A stretch of DNA of 64,000 bases, taken from positions 10,084,466-10,148,465 of the forward strand of contig NC_063439.1 of NCBI RefSeq assembly GCF_020379485.1, given 5' to 3'. This DNA is from Brassica napus. Taxonomy: Eukaryota > Streptophyta > Magnoliopsida > Brassicales > Brassicaceae. Position 1 is the stretch's first letter; every line of letters begins with the position of its first letter. A program made the position numbers and the translations under genes. Of the stretch, positions 1 through 11,679 are shown one piece after another. The notes under the pieces are model-generated. The model had not been told where the DNA came from and did not search any database. It saw only the letters and a program-made list of their open reading frames with translations.

Positions 1-462
1 CAGCTGCTACATATTCTGATAATGCTTACCAGAGGAAGTGCTTCATCTTTCTCGGTGCTTTTAACTTCCACACTTCAGTCTTTGAAGCATTTGTACTTGG
101 TTCCTTCACCTCCACAGGCTGCCTTGTGCGTCTTTGTTCCACTGCAATCGCATACCCAGACTTCACAGTATAGAGGCAAGAGACAAGATAAGGAGTATAT
201 GTCCTCAGCAGCTATAACCTCGATAATGAAGGCAACATTCCACTCTTTCCTGTCAAAGTCAATCATGTGATGTACTTTAAGATCATTCTTGATTATTGTA
301 GACTTTGGTTGAGCAAGCCTAGCAGGGACGGTTTATCCACATATCTTTCCAGACCTTTGTATCTGCCTCCGTTCCTATCGTTCTTGTTATCCCCTTGTAG
401 AGAATTTGTTTGGCTGCCATAAGGCTGTTCCATCCATAAGATGGGTTACTGACCATGATTCT
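1..462 (-). mobile_element. LINE (non-LTR retrotransposon) fragment
   Basis: Translation of the minus strand gives the region between reverse transcriptase and the terminal zinc-binding domain of plant LINEs. In order it shows a PSYGWNSLMAAKQIL block, IGTEADTKVWKDMWI, then MIDFDRKEWN and, in another frame, YTVKSGYAIAVEQR. The spacing and wording are typical of this family, but the frames change, so the copy is dead. It runs off the left edge of the window. The hAT element at 463-1132 abuts it. Confidence 0.75.
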
Positions 463-1132
463 TAGGTGTGGGCACTTTACCTGATATCTGAAGCCAACCT
501 GAACCCGAACCGAAATCCGAACCGAAGTAGCAAAATAACCAAATGAGTATTAAATTAGAAGAGATTGGATATCCGAACCCGAATGAGTAATATCCGAACC
601 CGAATGGATATTTGAACATAACCGAACACATGTATACTTAACCTTATTTTTCTAATTTACTTCTCTCATTAAAAAATATATTATGATGCCATATATACTT
701 TGAGATCATATAATATACATATAATTACAAGCAAAATGATTTGCTACTCAATTAAATGCATGTCAAATTTTTTGTTTCATGCATTAACAAAAATTACATC
801 CAAAATTTAAAAATGATAACTAAATTAGTGTTTTTTTATTTTTAAAATATCATCTCTGAATCTATTAATCATTCAATATATTAAAAAAACAGTTTAGTGA
901 GAGCTATATTTTTCTAATACAAGAAACTTAAGAAATGAAGAATTTCATTTTTTTTCTTCAAAATCTAAATATCTGAAACCTGACCCGAAATAACTGAACT
1001 CAAACTAAAAATACCCGAATCCGACCCAAAGTACAAAAATACCCGAACGGGTTCTATACTCCTATACTGAAATATCCAAAAATCAGAAATACTTGATCTG
1101 AACCCGAACAGGTATCCGAACGCCCACTCCTA
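463..1132. mobile_element. Non-autonomous hAT-type element, 8-bp target duplication
   Basis: The element starts TAGGTGTGGGCA and ends TGCCCACTCCTA-like (GCCCACTCCTA), giving imperfect inverted termini. It is flanked by the perfect 8-bp duplication ATGATTCT (455-462 and 1133-1140), the length made by hAT transposases. The ends are rich in CCGAACC-type motifs and the middle is AT-rich. There is no transposase. Confidence 0.82.
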
Positions 1133-1656
1133 ATGATTCTAACTGCTCTCGCATACATACATTTATAACCAGCATCATATATCAATAACAGGAACTCCAG
1201 GTTTCAAGTCCCGGACGACAGAAGAAAAGTTACAAGGAATCTTGAACATGGTACAAGTAAATCTGGTCATGAATGGATCTTCATAGGACGGCTCAGATGA
1301 TACAGTTGAACGTAATTTTTTTCATAAATGTAATGTCCTAATAAATCAGCCTTATAAAAAAATATCACCAAATGAACGTATTGACTGGTTTTTTTCTAAA
1401 AGGCCAGTCCTAACAAAACTACAAATAATGACATGGGGGAGATCGTATTGCATATTGTTTCCATACTCTTTGAACACTTAAAAATAAATTATTTCAATGT
1501 AAATAACTTGGATACGAACGATCATAACAAAAAGAGAGCAAACGCAAACGTAATTACTAAAAATCCATCTCAACATATTTAACAAAAAAAATGGATCAAA
1601 ATCTTGATACCAAATATGAGGAAAAGAAACATAGAAAAAAAACAGATTGACGAGAC
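1133..1656. other. Intergenic, no gene seen
   Basis: AT-rich sequence between the hAT element and the SRP9 stop codon. The right part probably holds the SRP9 3' UTR. No supported reading frame or RNA gene was found. Confidence 0.5.
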
Positions 1657-2677
1657 TTATTGCTTCCTTCCTCTTCCTTTCTTGGTTGGCTGCGTCTCCA
1701 TCGGTTCTTTGCCGGTGACCTCAGAGAGATCAACTGCATCATACAACAGCCAACACATAATAAACTAAAAAAGTAAGCTACAAAGCCAATGCTACAAACA
1801 CAACACAAAAGGAGATTTCCTTTTCAAAAGGTAAGTGACATTAAACCATGAATGTCATTCTTCTTACCATCAGGTCCTCTGGCCATGAGTGTGAAAAATA
1901 TGTTATTCAGTTTCTCCATCTTCTTGGCTTCTTGTGCTTGGTCTGTCTTGAACTTGAGACACTAATTTAAAGAAAAAAGAAGTATTAAATAAATAAATAA
2001 ATCATATGCTTCACATAAAACAGGATGAAACAAGAAAGCAACAAGGGGGAGGAGCTAATTAAGCACAGAGAAGTTGAAGCAAACTATAAGTAGTAACACA
2101 AGGATGTCTAAAGGTATATAGCAGCACTTTGACTAATAAACAGAAACATGTTTCAATATCCACCAACAAGAACAAGTGTAGATGAATAGTGAAATATATC
2201 TGCTTATATAACTCATCGCCGGCAAAAGACAAAAGAAATGTATTAAATAGCATATGTTATGAGCAATCACATTCCCCAAGCTAATCAGCATAGAAAACTC
2301 ATCATCCGGAGCCAACACAAAAAAAAAAAAGACAGAGAAGAAGACACATACATACCTCTTTGTTATCAGTAACCTTAAGAACCAACTTGCCATCGCAGTG
2401 TCTATACTTGACGACATACCGAGTCTGCATTGAATCGAATTCATCATAATAAACAAAAAAACATCTATCGAATCGCCACCAAACAAGAGGCAACTCAAAA
2501 TCAGCTATCGAATACCAAATACGACAAAAAAATCTACGGATTGTAATCTAAACTAGCACAAAACAAACCCAGGAAACAGTGACGAACGAAATCGAGAGAA
2601 CGTACAGATTCGGGATCAGCTCGGAAAAGCTGAACAGATCGATCTACGAATTCGTCCCACGAAACTATGTAAACCAT
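1657..2677 (-). CDS. SRP9: Signal recognition particle 9 kDa protein (SRP9)
   Basis: Four exons on the minus strand (2606-2677, 2356-2424, 1868-1961, 1657-1733), all with GT-AG borders, join to a 103-residue protein, the usual length for plant SRP9. It begins MVYIVSWDEFVDRSVQLF and continues with TRYVVKYRHCDGKLVLKV, the conserved SRP9 beta-strand core, then a Lys-rich helix containing AQEAKKMEKLNNIFFTLM and a basic tail ending in GRGRKQ. In eukaryotes SRP9 pairs with SRP14 to form the Alu domain of the signal recognition particle, which slows elongation while a nascent secretory chain is targeted to the ER. The gene lies head to head with RPS9M across about 300 bp. No defect is visible. The family call is firm; position and neighbour agree with At3g49100. 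Confidence 0.94.
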
Positions 2678-2979
2678 CTCGATTCACCTGAACGAACGGA
2701 CTAAGGGCGGCGATTTCAATTCTATGCAAATCTCACACAAAAACCTCGACGGAGCCGAAGCCGAAGCAGAGAGAGAAATATATATATATATATGTATGGA
2801 GAAAAAAAAGAGGAATATATACAAAAAAATAAATTTTGACTGCTATACAAACCGGAATAAACCTGATTAAACCGGACTGGTTAGTTAGTGTTAAGAATTT
2901 TTAAAGCAAAGTAAAACCCTAACCGTTCTTCTTCTGCAATTCCCTTTGTTTCCCCCAAAGTCTCTCTGCTTCATTCATC
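2678..2979. promoter_or_regulatory. Shared divergent promoter region of SRP9 and RPS9M
   Basis: Only 302 bp separate the two start codons. The RPS9M side has a telo-box-like AAACCCTAA near 2914, a motif common in plant promoters for translation genes. The SRP9 side has a short (TA)n run near 2780. Both 5' UTRs must lie inside this stretch. Shared regulation is an inference from spacing. Confidence 0.55.
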
Positions 2980-4739
2980 ATGCTCTCTCGTTTATTCCAG
3001 AGATCTTCGAATCTCCGTCTCGCAACCCTAGTTTCTTCCAAATCCAACTCTCAGATCTTCTCCTCCTTTATCCGTCCGCTTTCCACCAACAGTACCGGCG
3101 GCGGCGGAAATGACAACGGGAATGAGGGTAATCGAAATGACGCACCGTGGAGTTTTTCTGGAGTAAACGATGGCAAGTCCGATCCTTTCTCTTCTTCTGG
3201 ATTCGGGTCACCTGGTGGGGATGGCCAATGGCCTAGGGAGGAGCCTAAGCGATGGAATATGAAGGAGGAAGGAGATGAGAAAGGCGTGTTCGGTGGTAAC
3301 GAAGGTGAGGTGTCGAATGGCTTTGGGGATGTGAAATCCAGTGGATGGGATGTGTCCTCTAAGCCATGGGATTTGAAGGAGGAGGAGGAAGATGATAAGG
3401 TCGTGTTTGATACCAGTGGCGAGATGCCTGTTAGCTTTGATGACAGCTTGGTGAATGAAGAAGAAGAGCGTGCCAAGAAGCAAGTGTTTGAAAGGGAAGA
3501 GAAAGAGCTCACTGAGGTTATCAAAGGTCAAAGTCCTCAACTTTCTTAGCTGCTTCTTAAAAAAAAGTGTCCAGATTTGGAATCAGGGTCAAATGGGTAG
3601 CTAGTAGTGATGTGAATCTGATCGGATGACTTGGATTTGGATTTGATGATTATTCGAGGCAGTAGCAAGGTTGTGTTATTCATGATTGTTGTATGGACGA
3701 TATGTTTAAGAGGCATGAGCATTTAGTTAGAAAGAGTTCTCCTTTAGTTAATACTGTGGTGCTTAATGCTTAACAATGCTCAGTCTAGTGAATTGAGTTT
3801 TTCGGCTTTACTGATTTGGAACTTACTCTATTGTTGCAGGTCCTGATCGAGCATTTGGAGACCTGATTGCAAAGTCCGGTATCACAGACGAAATGCTAGA
3901 TAGTTTGATAGCCTTGAAGGATTTCCAAGGGGTCCAAGGGTTGCCTCCTCTGACTGAGATTGAAAACCTGCGACGTGAGAAGAGTTCTAAGAAGTCGTCA
4001 AGAGCTGAGATAGAACTCCAGATGCAAGAGGAGATTGCTAAAGCAAGGGTGAGGCAAGTGGATGAAGCTGGGAGAGCCTATGGAACCGGGAGAAGAAAAT
4101 GCAGCATTGCCCGTGTTTGGATTGTTCCTGGCAAAGGAAAGTTCCTTGTTAACGACAAAGAGTTCGATGTCTATTTCCCTATGCTTGATCATCGTGCCGC
4201 TCTTCTCCGCCCGCTTGCTGAAACCAAAACCTTAGGCAGTTGGGATATTAACTGCACTGTTACTGGCGGTGGAACTACAGGTAATAATACCCTCTCAACG
4301 ATCACCTCTTCGGTTATAGTCACTCGTTGCTCAAATTAATAAGCTTATATAACCGTGGTCAACTGTGTTCTCAACTGTTTGGTTCAAAGGTCAAGTTGGA
4401 GCTATTCAGTTGGGTATCAGTAGGGCATTGCAAAACTGGGAACCAGATATGCGGACAGCACTTCGAGCTGGTAAGCAAGATACTAAACGCATTCTAAAAT
4501 CTGCGTATAATGTTCTTCACCAGAGATACATCATGTTGTCTTATCGATGACTCAGATGTTTCTATTTGATAGGCAGTATTGTTCGGGTTAGATTGATTGT
4601 TCTTGATGTTCACCATCTTATTTCTAATCTTGGATACATGTTTGCAGCTGGTTTTTTGACAAGAGACTCTCGAGTTGTGGAAAGGAAGAAACCTGGAAAA
4701 GCTAAGGCAAGAAAGAGTTTCCAATGGGTCAAGCGTTAA
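2980..4739 (+). CDS. RPS9M: Mitochondrial small-subunit ribosomal protein S9 (uS9m)
   Basis: Four exons (2980-3526, 3840-4280, 4390-4470, 4648-4739) splice in frame to 386 residues. The N-terminus, [20 protein letters not shown], is rich in Arg, Ser and Leu and lacks acids, as in a mitochondrial presequence. A long Gly/Asn/acidic low-complexity stretch follows (about residues 40-180). The C-terminal third is the S9 domain: it opens [16 protein letters not shown] and ends in the basic tail FQWVKR that reaches the ribosomal P site in this family. Product: structural component of the mitochondrial 30S-like subunit. The same gene is At3g49080 in Arabidopsis, beside SRP9 as here. A decayed partial copy of exons 2-4 and the 3' UTR lies at 39836-40555, beyond the kinase array. 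Confidence 0.94.
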
Positions 4740-5523
4740 ATCCATACGATATCTTTCTCTTCCGTCTCTGTGTTTCTTCATTTTCATTGGTTCATCTACT
4801 TATACCGGGTTTGGAAGAATCACCGCAAAATAATTTGTTGTTTCTTAGTCTTTCTTGCACCAACACATTCCTCTACTACGGCTCTCGAGTCTAGGAAACT
4901 TTAGTTGCGTTTGGTCTGTGAGTCAGGACACATAGTTTGTATGTTTTTGTTCCTGTTTCTTCAAAAGGTGCATTGATAATGATCAACATATATGAATCTG
5001 ATAGAATCATGGTAAGGAGTGTCTAATTCTCATAATTAAAGAAGAATTTATTTCATTTGGTTTATATATTTTCAATATAGATTAAAACTAAACTGGATAC
5101 AAATTGGATAAACTCTCTACCACACATTCCAAATTTGACAAACATTGACCAATGAGTTTTCGTAAAGACTTTCCATAAAACATGGTTCTCATGTTCGTTT
5201 GCCTCTTTGTACTGGTTTCTTCAGACACAGAATTGGATCTCTTTCATAACAGTCATTCATTATAGAGAGTTGGTTCTGGAATTGTATACTAATAATGAAA
5301 AAACAACAAAACTCAAAGTGGTACAAAAATAGCAATTAGAAGACTTCACTGATCTACAAAATATCATCTGAAACTATATATACTAATAAAGTGATACAAG
5401 TAGAATTCACAAGGCTTTTTACCAAACGACAAAACATCAGATACGAGAAGAATACAAAATTGTTCCAAACAATTGAAAGAACATTAAAACATCAAATTAG
5501 TTTATCTTCTTTATTCGCCTTCC
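4740..5523. other. RPS9M 3' region and kinase-A downstream flank
   Basis: The part up to about 4985 is RPS9M 3' UTR; it is matched by decayed sequence at 40330-40550. From 4991 the sequence is the left flank of kinase unit A. The site at 5075/5076 (TTTCAA^TATAGATT) is the empty version of the Helitron insertion present in units B, C and D. From about 5265 onward the sequence matches units C and D without visible differences. Confidence 0.6.
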
Positions 5524-6510
5524 TCATAGCAGAACAAAAGGATGGTTCTTGAGTTCAAGCGTAGACCACCTCTTGTTAACGTCTCTCTCCAAGCATCTGC
5601 TCAAGAAATCCAGTGCTTCTTTGGATAACCAAGCCGGTACATGAGGCATGCGATCGCTGTGGCCAATGAGATTGACCCAATCATCAAAGGCAAGATCACC
5701 GTATTCTCCCCAAACTGTTGCTCCGGATAACATCTCCAAGACCGTGCATCCAAAGGCCCACACGTCCGCTCCAAAGTCCACAAAGCCATGCCCAATAAGC
5801 TCCGGAGACATGTACCTCGTGGTGCCTCTCTTGTGGCCGTATCCGTTACCGTACTCGACCGACCCTTTCTCCATAGCTAATCCAAAATCTCCAATCTTGG
5901 TCAAGTACCCGGTAGACCTGAACCGGACAGCGGTAGGGGAGAGTAAGAGGTTGTCGGGTTTGATGTCGCAGTGAACGATGTTTCTGTCGTGGATGTAAGT
6001 GAGACCAGACAAGACATCTCTAGCGAACACTTTGGCCTCCGACTCAAGAAGCTCGCCGTGATTATCCTCGATCAAGTCGGCAATGGTTTTGCCAGAGCAA
6101 TACTCGAGAATCAGATTGTATTGCGTAGAGTAGCCCTCGCGTGCGATCTCGTCGCCGTAGCAACGGACAATGAACGGAGATTGTAAACGGATCATGATCC
6201 TGCCTTCGTCCATGAGGCTTGAAGCGTGAGAAATCTCTGCGGTTTTGATGGCTCTGTCACCTGTATGGTGTGTCTTGCTTTTACTGGTACCTAGATAAAC
6301 CGAACCGTACGCTCCTGTTCCGAGTAAGAGAAGTTTAACCCACGAGGACGAATTGATTCTGCCTCCGTCTAGGGTTACGTTGTCGGCGGAAGGTTTCTTC
6401 GGAAGGGCGGTCTCGAAAGATGCTTTGGTTATCTCTTTGACAGAGATACTAGTATGCTTCTTCTTCATCAAGTTGGGCTTTCTAACGACCCTCAGAGTAA
6501 TCTTAGCCAT
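5524..6510 (-). CDS. MAPKKK-type protein kinase, array copy A
   Basis: A single-exon gene for a 328-residue Ser/Thr kinase. A short N-terminal region (1-57) precedes the catalytic domain: Gly-rich loop GTGAYGSVY (64-72), ATP-binding Lys 89 in DRAIK, likely helix-C Glu 102, catalytic loop HCDIKPDNLLL with Asp 182, DFG at 208-210, and activation segment GTTRYMSPEL (229-238). The domain runs to the C-terminus (NHPFVLL). All catalytic residues are present, so an active enzyme is expected. The style (HCD in place of HRD, GTTRYMSPEL) fits the small plant MEKK-like group around MAPKKK19-21 and the Arabidopsis At3g46140-At3g46160 cluster; substrate and pathway cannot be read from sequence. The protein is identical to copies C and D, and copy B is truncated. 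No kinase is expected between RPS9M and UPF0496 in Arabidopsis, so this is a lineage-specific gene here. Confidence 0.92.
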   Translation of the reverse strand: MAKITLRVVRKPNLMKKKHTSISVKEITKASFETALPKKPSADNVTLDGGRINSSSWVKLLLLGTGAYGSVYLGTSKSKTHHTGDRAIKTAEISHASSLMDEGRIMIRLQSPFIVRCYGDEIAREGYSTQYNLILEYCSGKTIADLIEDNHGELLESEAKVFARDVLSGLTYIHDRNIVHCDIKPDNLLLSPTAVRFRSTGYLTKIGDFGLAMEKGSVEYGNGYGHKRGTTRYMSPELIGHGFVDFGADVWAFGCTVLEMLSGATVWGEYGDLAFDDWVNLIGHSDRMPHVPAWLSKEALDFLSRCLERDVNKRWSTLELKNHPFVLL

Positions 6511-7028
6511 ATTCTTCTATGGAAAAGGTTTCGTACGTAGATGGAGAACTAGCAACTTCGTGCTTGTGGAGAATGGAATGTGATGAAAACAGAAAGAGCT
6601 AGGGTGTGAGTTGGGTGGGACTCAAGTTACCTTTTTTATGCTCTTCTCTATTTCCTTTTTCTTTTTTCTTTTCCTTTTTTTCTGTCACTGCTTCTCTATT
6701 TCCTTTTTTTGATTAGGGTTAAACCCGAACTACGTACTAGACGTGTAATTTCACTTGGACGACGTAATTTTTATTAGAATTATCTTAGAAAATTTCTCAA
6801 AAACTAATTAAGTCTTTATTATAGTCCAATTTCTCATCTTTAACTATCTGAGTTCTCACCAAAACAATTGTTAGATTCAATAAATGATTAAATTTTTGTT
6901 TGGTTTTAGGATCAGTACTGAATTTGTGGTTTTATAAATTGTATTCTGTTTTCTCGTCTATTTTGCTTTTCATTATATAGTTATTAGAAAATCATTATGG
7001 ATTTATTTTAATATATCTTACAACAACG
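6511..7028. promoter_or_regulatory. Kinase A upstream region
   Basis: Upstream of the minus-strand kinase. It includes a pyrimidine-rich stretch (6630-6710) that varies in length among copies, then a telo-box-like TTAGGGTTAAACCC near 6715. Copies C and D keep the first 150 bp unchanged. No single TATA box could be assigned with confidence. Confidence 0.4.
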
Positions 7029-9831
7029 GTGGTAAAAAAAAAAAGCAATTGTACGATGGACGATATAATGATCATGAGGAATACGCATGAGAATCATGTT
7101 ATTTTTTTTTTGTTAAAGGAAAATCATGTTAATACTTATTACCTTTGTTTCGTGTGGCAAAGCGAATTCCAAACGAAAAAAAAAATCAAAAATATAATAA
7201 CATTCTACAACATTTATTTATTTTGTATGGTTTTCCCGGTTCACTTCTTCGTTGGCTTTCATTGTGTGAACACTGAACAGCATATAATATCAACGGAAAC
7301 TCAAAGACATTCGTATAAAAAAAACCTTTTAGTTACTGAATGAAATTAGTCAGATAAACTATTAATGTGTTAGACAAAAGTCATTTCTTAGCTCATTATG
7401 GATGCTGATCAAGGGGAGTACATAAGCTCTGAGCTCATGCATCACGTGTACTTCTCAGACAGCTTGAAGCTTATAAAAGAAGCAAAGAGAAAAATTATCA
7501 TTAATATGCACTTACTGATTAAAGTAGGAAGGATGGGTTGTTTTGTTTGACAGAAAAACATTGGGGTTTCTGGGTGAGTCGGTGAATATTGTCCCAGTAG
7601 TCCACCAGAGACAGCTACAATTGTTAATATGTTCATGCAAGCGTCCATTTTAGGACTTTTGATGGTTAGAGGGGTTCAAATCATGGTCAATTCAGGAGCT
7701 GCACTGGTTAAGTTCAAAGAAGAGATGAATTCGCTGAACTGAATCTTAATCAACTAACATCAATGTGTAATAATATATACACAAGCAAGTGGTCCCCATT
7801 TACAATAGTCTTTTTTTAACGTCGAAACACTAATTTGAGAAGGAACTTGGCTAAGTGATATACGTTGAGTATTCACTCATGCAAATACTTGTTTTCCCCT
7901 CAGTCCATTTAGGATTCTCCATAGCTAACTTGAGAGACGGAGCTCTGTTCGGGTCCAAACTCTTGCTCAAAGAAACAAACAACTTTTACCGGTCAAGGAA
8001 GAGTTAATCCGCTTGAACTTAACTGCCATGTAATGCTACGCAAGCTGACCCAAAGTAGGGTTACCGTGGTTGAAATGGTGATTACTGCCACGGGATTCTA
8101 GGTTCTGGAACAGAAAATGACTTCAGCACCGCATAGAAACTTGTGAATTCTGAGATTGTTGGTTCTTATCAGTAGCTCTGAAGAAAAATGACATTCAATA
8201 TGCTACTACACAAGATAAAAAATCACAGAAAAAAAGAGAGTGGAATTTAAAATGATAATATATAGGAAAATAACTAATAACTTGGAAAGCTTGACGAAGG
8301 AACTATAGAGTCTCTCTCAGGCTTTAGAGTACCAATTGTGATGCCTTCAAATAAGCATAGCATTAGGAGCATCTAGTTTGAGAACATATCAAAAACTTAC
8401 AATGTAAAAGCCCAATCATTTTCTATGCAAATACCTTTTCCAAATATATGTTCCTTGCTCGGTTTACGACCATGTCATTTTTCTTCAGAGCTATGAAATT
8501 TGCGGTGCTTTAAGCTGAAAGTCTTACAACTTTATACAACACCTATTATAACGTACATAATTTAAGCTGAGGAGTTCCACCAACCCATCAAGACTAGATT
8601 ATGATAAATAAACTGAAAATGCTGGGGGAAAGTTAAAAAGGAAATATTGGAAATATGACATACCCATTATTCCTAGTTGTATGCCTACTGTTCCTGTATC
8701 CGGTCACATGACTCGACGGTGGCTTAAGCAGATGAAGCTGAACCAAACACATATGAGAAAAAACTGATAATATGAATTCTATTTAAAATGGTGTGCAGCA
8801 ACAGAAATTGTATACCTGAAAGCAGATATCTAAGGCTCCTTAAGACACCAAAGAGCAAAATGAAGTGCTTATAAAGCGCACAAGCATTTTCGATGAATCT
8901 GAGCTATAGTCTAAGACTTAACGATAATACTCATTGAAAAAATATCTACTTATCACCTCGCTCTTGGGGTAAACCATAGTGATTCAGCAAAAGCCAGCAG
9001 TGAGAAAGCCACATGATCATCATCTGTAACAAAACAAAAAAATAGTTTCAGATTAAATATGCATGAATCAATTAGATTTAAAGCAAACAAACCTTTGACC
9101 AAGAATACGTCCTACTTTTATGCAGTCGATGTAGACAATCTGCGTTGAGATGGGTTTTAGAGTATGATGGGTTTCAGGAGTGAGAGCACCGAAAGGAACA
9201 GAGCCATATATAATATGGAGTTTGAAGGTGAGGAGTTGGAAGAGTAGATAAACTCTAGATTTCTTCAAGAATTAAATGGTTCTTTATGAGTGCTAGTGGT
9301 GAGCATGTGGATTGGCGGAGATGATAACAACATGGTTTTCTCATGAGAAGGAGGAAAAAAAGATAACGATGATTTGTCATATTGTAGCTACAGTTTAGTA
9401 AACTAAAGATCAATATTTAGTTTTTCTTTTTGCAAGAAAATTTGACTTAGATTTTAAAAATGACATGCCAACTCAGCAATGATTGGCCGATTTTATTTGA
9501 TGATGTGGATAGCTTAGAATTTGAGTATATCTCCCTTTTAGTATTGTTAGATTTTTGCATGTGTTGTGTGAGACTTATTTTATAATTAACAACTCGTTTT
9601 TACACATAAATTTCAGTTAATATTTATATTTTATAATCTTAGTGCATAGGTAAATTTTTATCAATTTTCTACTTAGTGCTAGAGAAAACACTCATACATA
9701 TAACTTTAAACCCAGCGCAACCCGAATTAAGAATTATAATATAGAAAAACTGAAAGTTAAATAAGGTCAATCGAGTCAATAACAACATCATACACTTTCT
9801 TATTTAATAATTTAATATTTATTAAACTTAA
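7029..9831 (-). other. Region X, gene-like remnant (copy in unit A)
   Basis: This segment recurs in units A, B (from 14694) and C. On the minus strand it has several short open stretches with plausible splice signals. Examples are 9099-9268 (contains GALTPETHHTLKPISTQIVY), 8959-9024 (DDDHVAFSLLAFAESLWF, acceptor and donor both present), 8830-8900 (ENACALYKHFILLFG), about 8680-8740 (LHLLKPPSSHVTGYRNS), 7910-8110 (NHGNPTLGQLA) and 7504-7648 (MDACMNILTIVAVSGGLLGQ). I do not recognise the family. In unit A the 7910-8110 segment has an in-frame TAG where copy C at 23190 reads TAC, so at least this copy is broken. It is probably the remnant of a duplicated multi-exon gene. Confidence 0.45.
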
Positions 9832-10218
9832 TCTATACTATTAAAACGGAAACATTCTGAAAAAAATCTACTTATACAAGGTTGTTGAACCATTTCATTA
9901 GACTAACTTTTTTTGGTCTTCCCTTATATATTTAATCTATACTTACTATTAAAATAAAATCATCCTAAAAATCTACTTACAAAAAGTTTATTGTACCTAC
10001 TCATTAATATTTTTTGATCCTACCTTTATTTTCTCTAACCATCTAACATTTTTATTAATAGCCATATTAATACATGACACAATAACGGCAATTAAAGCAA
10101 TATTATCCTCCACATAATCATATTAATATATCTTACTAAATTTAATACCTTGATAAATTCATTTTAAAAAAGATTGCGAACCATATATTGATTTCGATAT
10201 AAACATTTTAATCCATAA

Positions 10219-11679
10219 CTAGATTTTGATCCGCGCTTAGAAAGCGCGGGTTTATTTTTGAAATTAAATAAATTCTTCTTATATAAGAGATAATGTATAG
10301 GTTTGAGTACATTTACCCGAGTGCACTAAATCGTACCAAACTGAGAAAAAAACTCAAAATTAAGCTGAATTTCATAAATAATCGAGCATAGAAAAAATAA
10401 AAACCAAAGTAAGGACCAAATGAGTACTTAAAATTTTAAAATACAAATTATATACCTATTAAACATAACTAAACCATTAAAAGTTTATACTATTAATAGA
10501 ATTATATGTGGTAATGATCACATTTGAATAATCTATCATATATTCATATAGATTTATTGTTAGAGCAATTATATAATAGATTATGAGAAAATAATAAATG
10601 AATTCATTTAAATTATGTAAAGTATTTATATAGTTAGAGAAATATAAGTTAAGACCAAATAAATAGTTAAGTCTAATGAAATTAGGGCTGTTCAATATGG
10701 TAAAACCGAACCGTACCGAACCGAACCGAACCGAAATAGACAATATGGTTTGGTTTTGGTATATACCATATAAACCGAATGGATATAATTTTATAAAAAC
10801 CGTAGGATTTGGATATGGTTTGGTATATAACCGATTAAACCGAATAAACCGAACAAAACCGATTAAAAGTAGAAACACGTAAATATGTATCTATATTATA
10901 ACAATACATGAAAATCTATTTGTTACATAAGTTAAATTTGTGTTAATAACGATTACTATAATTTTATAGTAATAAAGAGCCTTAATTTATAAAACACTTG
11001 AATTATAATTAAATAACAATACATCGCAATTCAGACATCTTATTTTCTAAGTTTTCTTTTGATTTTTGTGCTTTATTTTAGTCTTCACTAAATTAATATG
11101 AAGATTATAAATTTGATGGACAATAATTAATGAAAAAATTTTACAACTTTTTTCTTATCTGTAAACAAACAGAGTTTCGTGTTCAATTGAAAAAGCATGA
11201 CTTTAATAAACGATAAATAGGGAAGAGTGAAAAAACTTTTCTTTCATATTTCTGTTTTGTTTCATATTTTTATTTTCAAAATTTCAAACTTTGATTTTAG
11301 TTATAGATTTGATTATTTTATTTGATGGTAGAAGCATTTTTATTTTTTTGTTCATTTATTTGGACATGTAATATATTTTTAATAAATGACTATGTTGACA
11401 ATATGACTCTAAAATTCATATAATATGATCTCAAACTAAATAATTATGTTTTTTGGTATAAAACCGAATAAACCGAAAACCGACGGTATATAAACCGAAC
11501 CGAACCGAAGTAAATATGGATTTAGAATGGTAGTTATATTTTACTAACCGAAATACCGAAAACCGAAAAAAACCGAACCGAAACCGAACCGATATCCGGA
11601 TTGAACACCCCTAAATGAAATGGTCCAACAACCTTGTTTAAGTAGATTTTTAGGAGTGATTCTCTTTTAATAGTATAGA
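10219..11679 (-). mobile_element. Nested inverted Helitron
   Basis: Read on the minus strand it begins TCTATACTATTAAAAGAGAA (11679) and ends in a hairpin CCCGCGCTTTCTAAGCGCGG plus ATCAAAATCTAG (10219). It is flanked by A and T. It lies inside the 9832-12899 Helitron in the opposite orientation and belongs to the same terminal family. It contains the hAT-type element at 10683-11613. Confidence 0.8.
10683..11613. mobile_element. Non-autonomous hAT-type element, 8-bp target duplication
   Basis: Starts TAGGGCTGTTCAATATGG and ends in ATTGAACACCCCTA, an imperfect inverted repeat. It is flanked by AATGAAAT at 10675-10682 and 11614-11621. The subterminal regions are built from AAACCGAACC-type repeats on both sides; translated, these give meaningless NRTEP strings. 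No transposase. Confidence 0.82.

Noticed and set aside
3051..3540. Long minus-strand ORFs opposite RPS9M exon 1
   Set aside because: Shadows of the Gly/Asp/Ser-rich coding exon; no splice logic or family match.
10676..10882. Open frames reading NRTEPNRTEP-type repeats on both strands
   Set aside because: They are translations of the AAACCGAACC subterminal repeats of a hAT-type element, with no start context or conserved domain.
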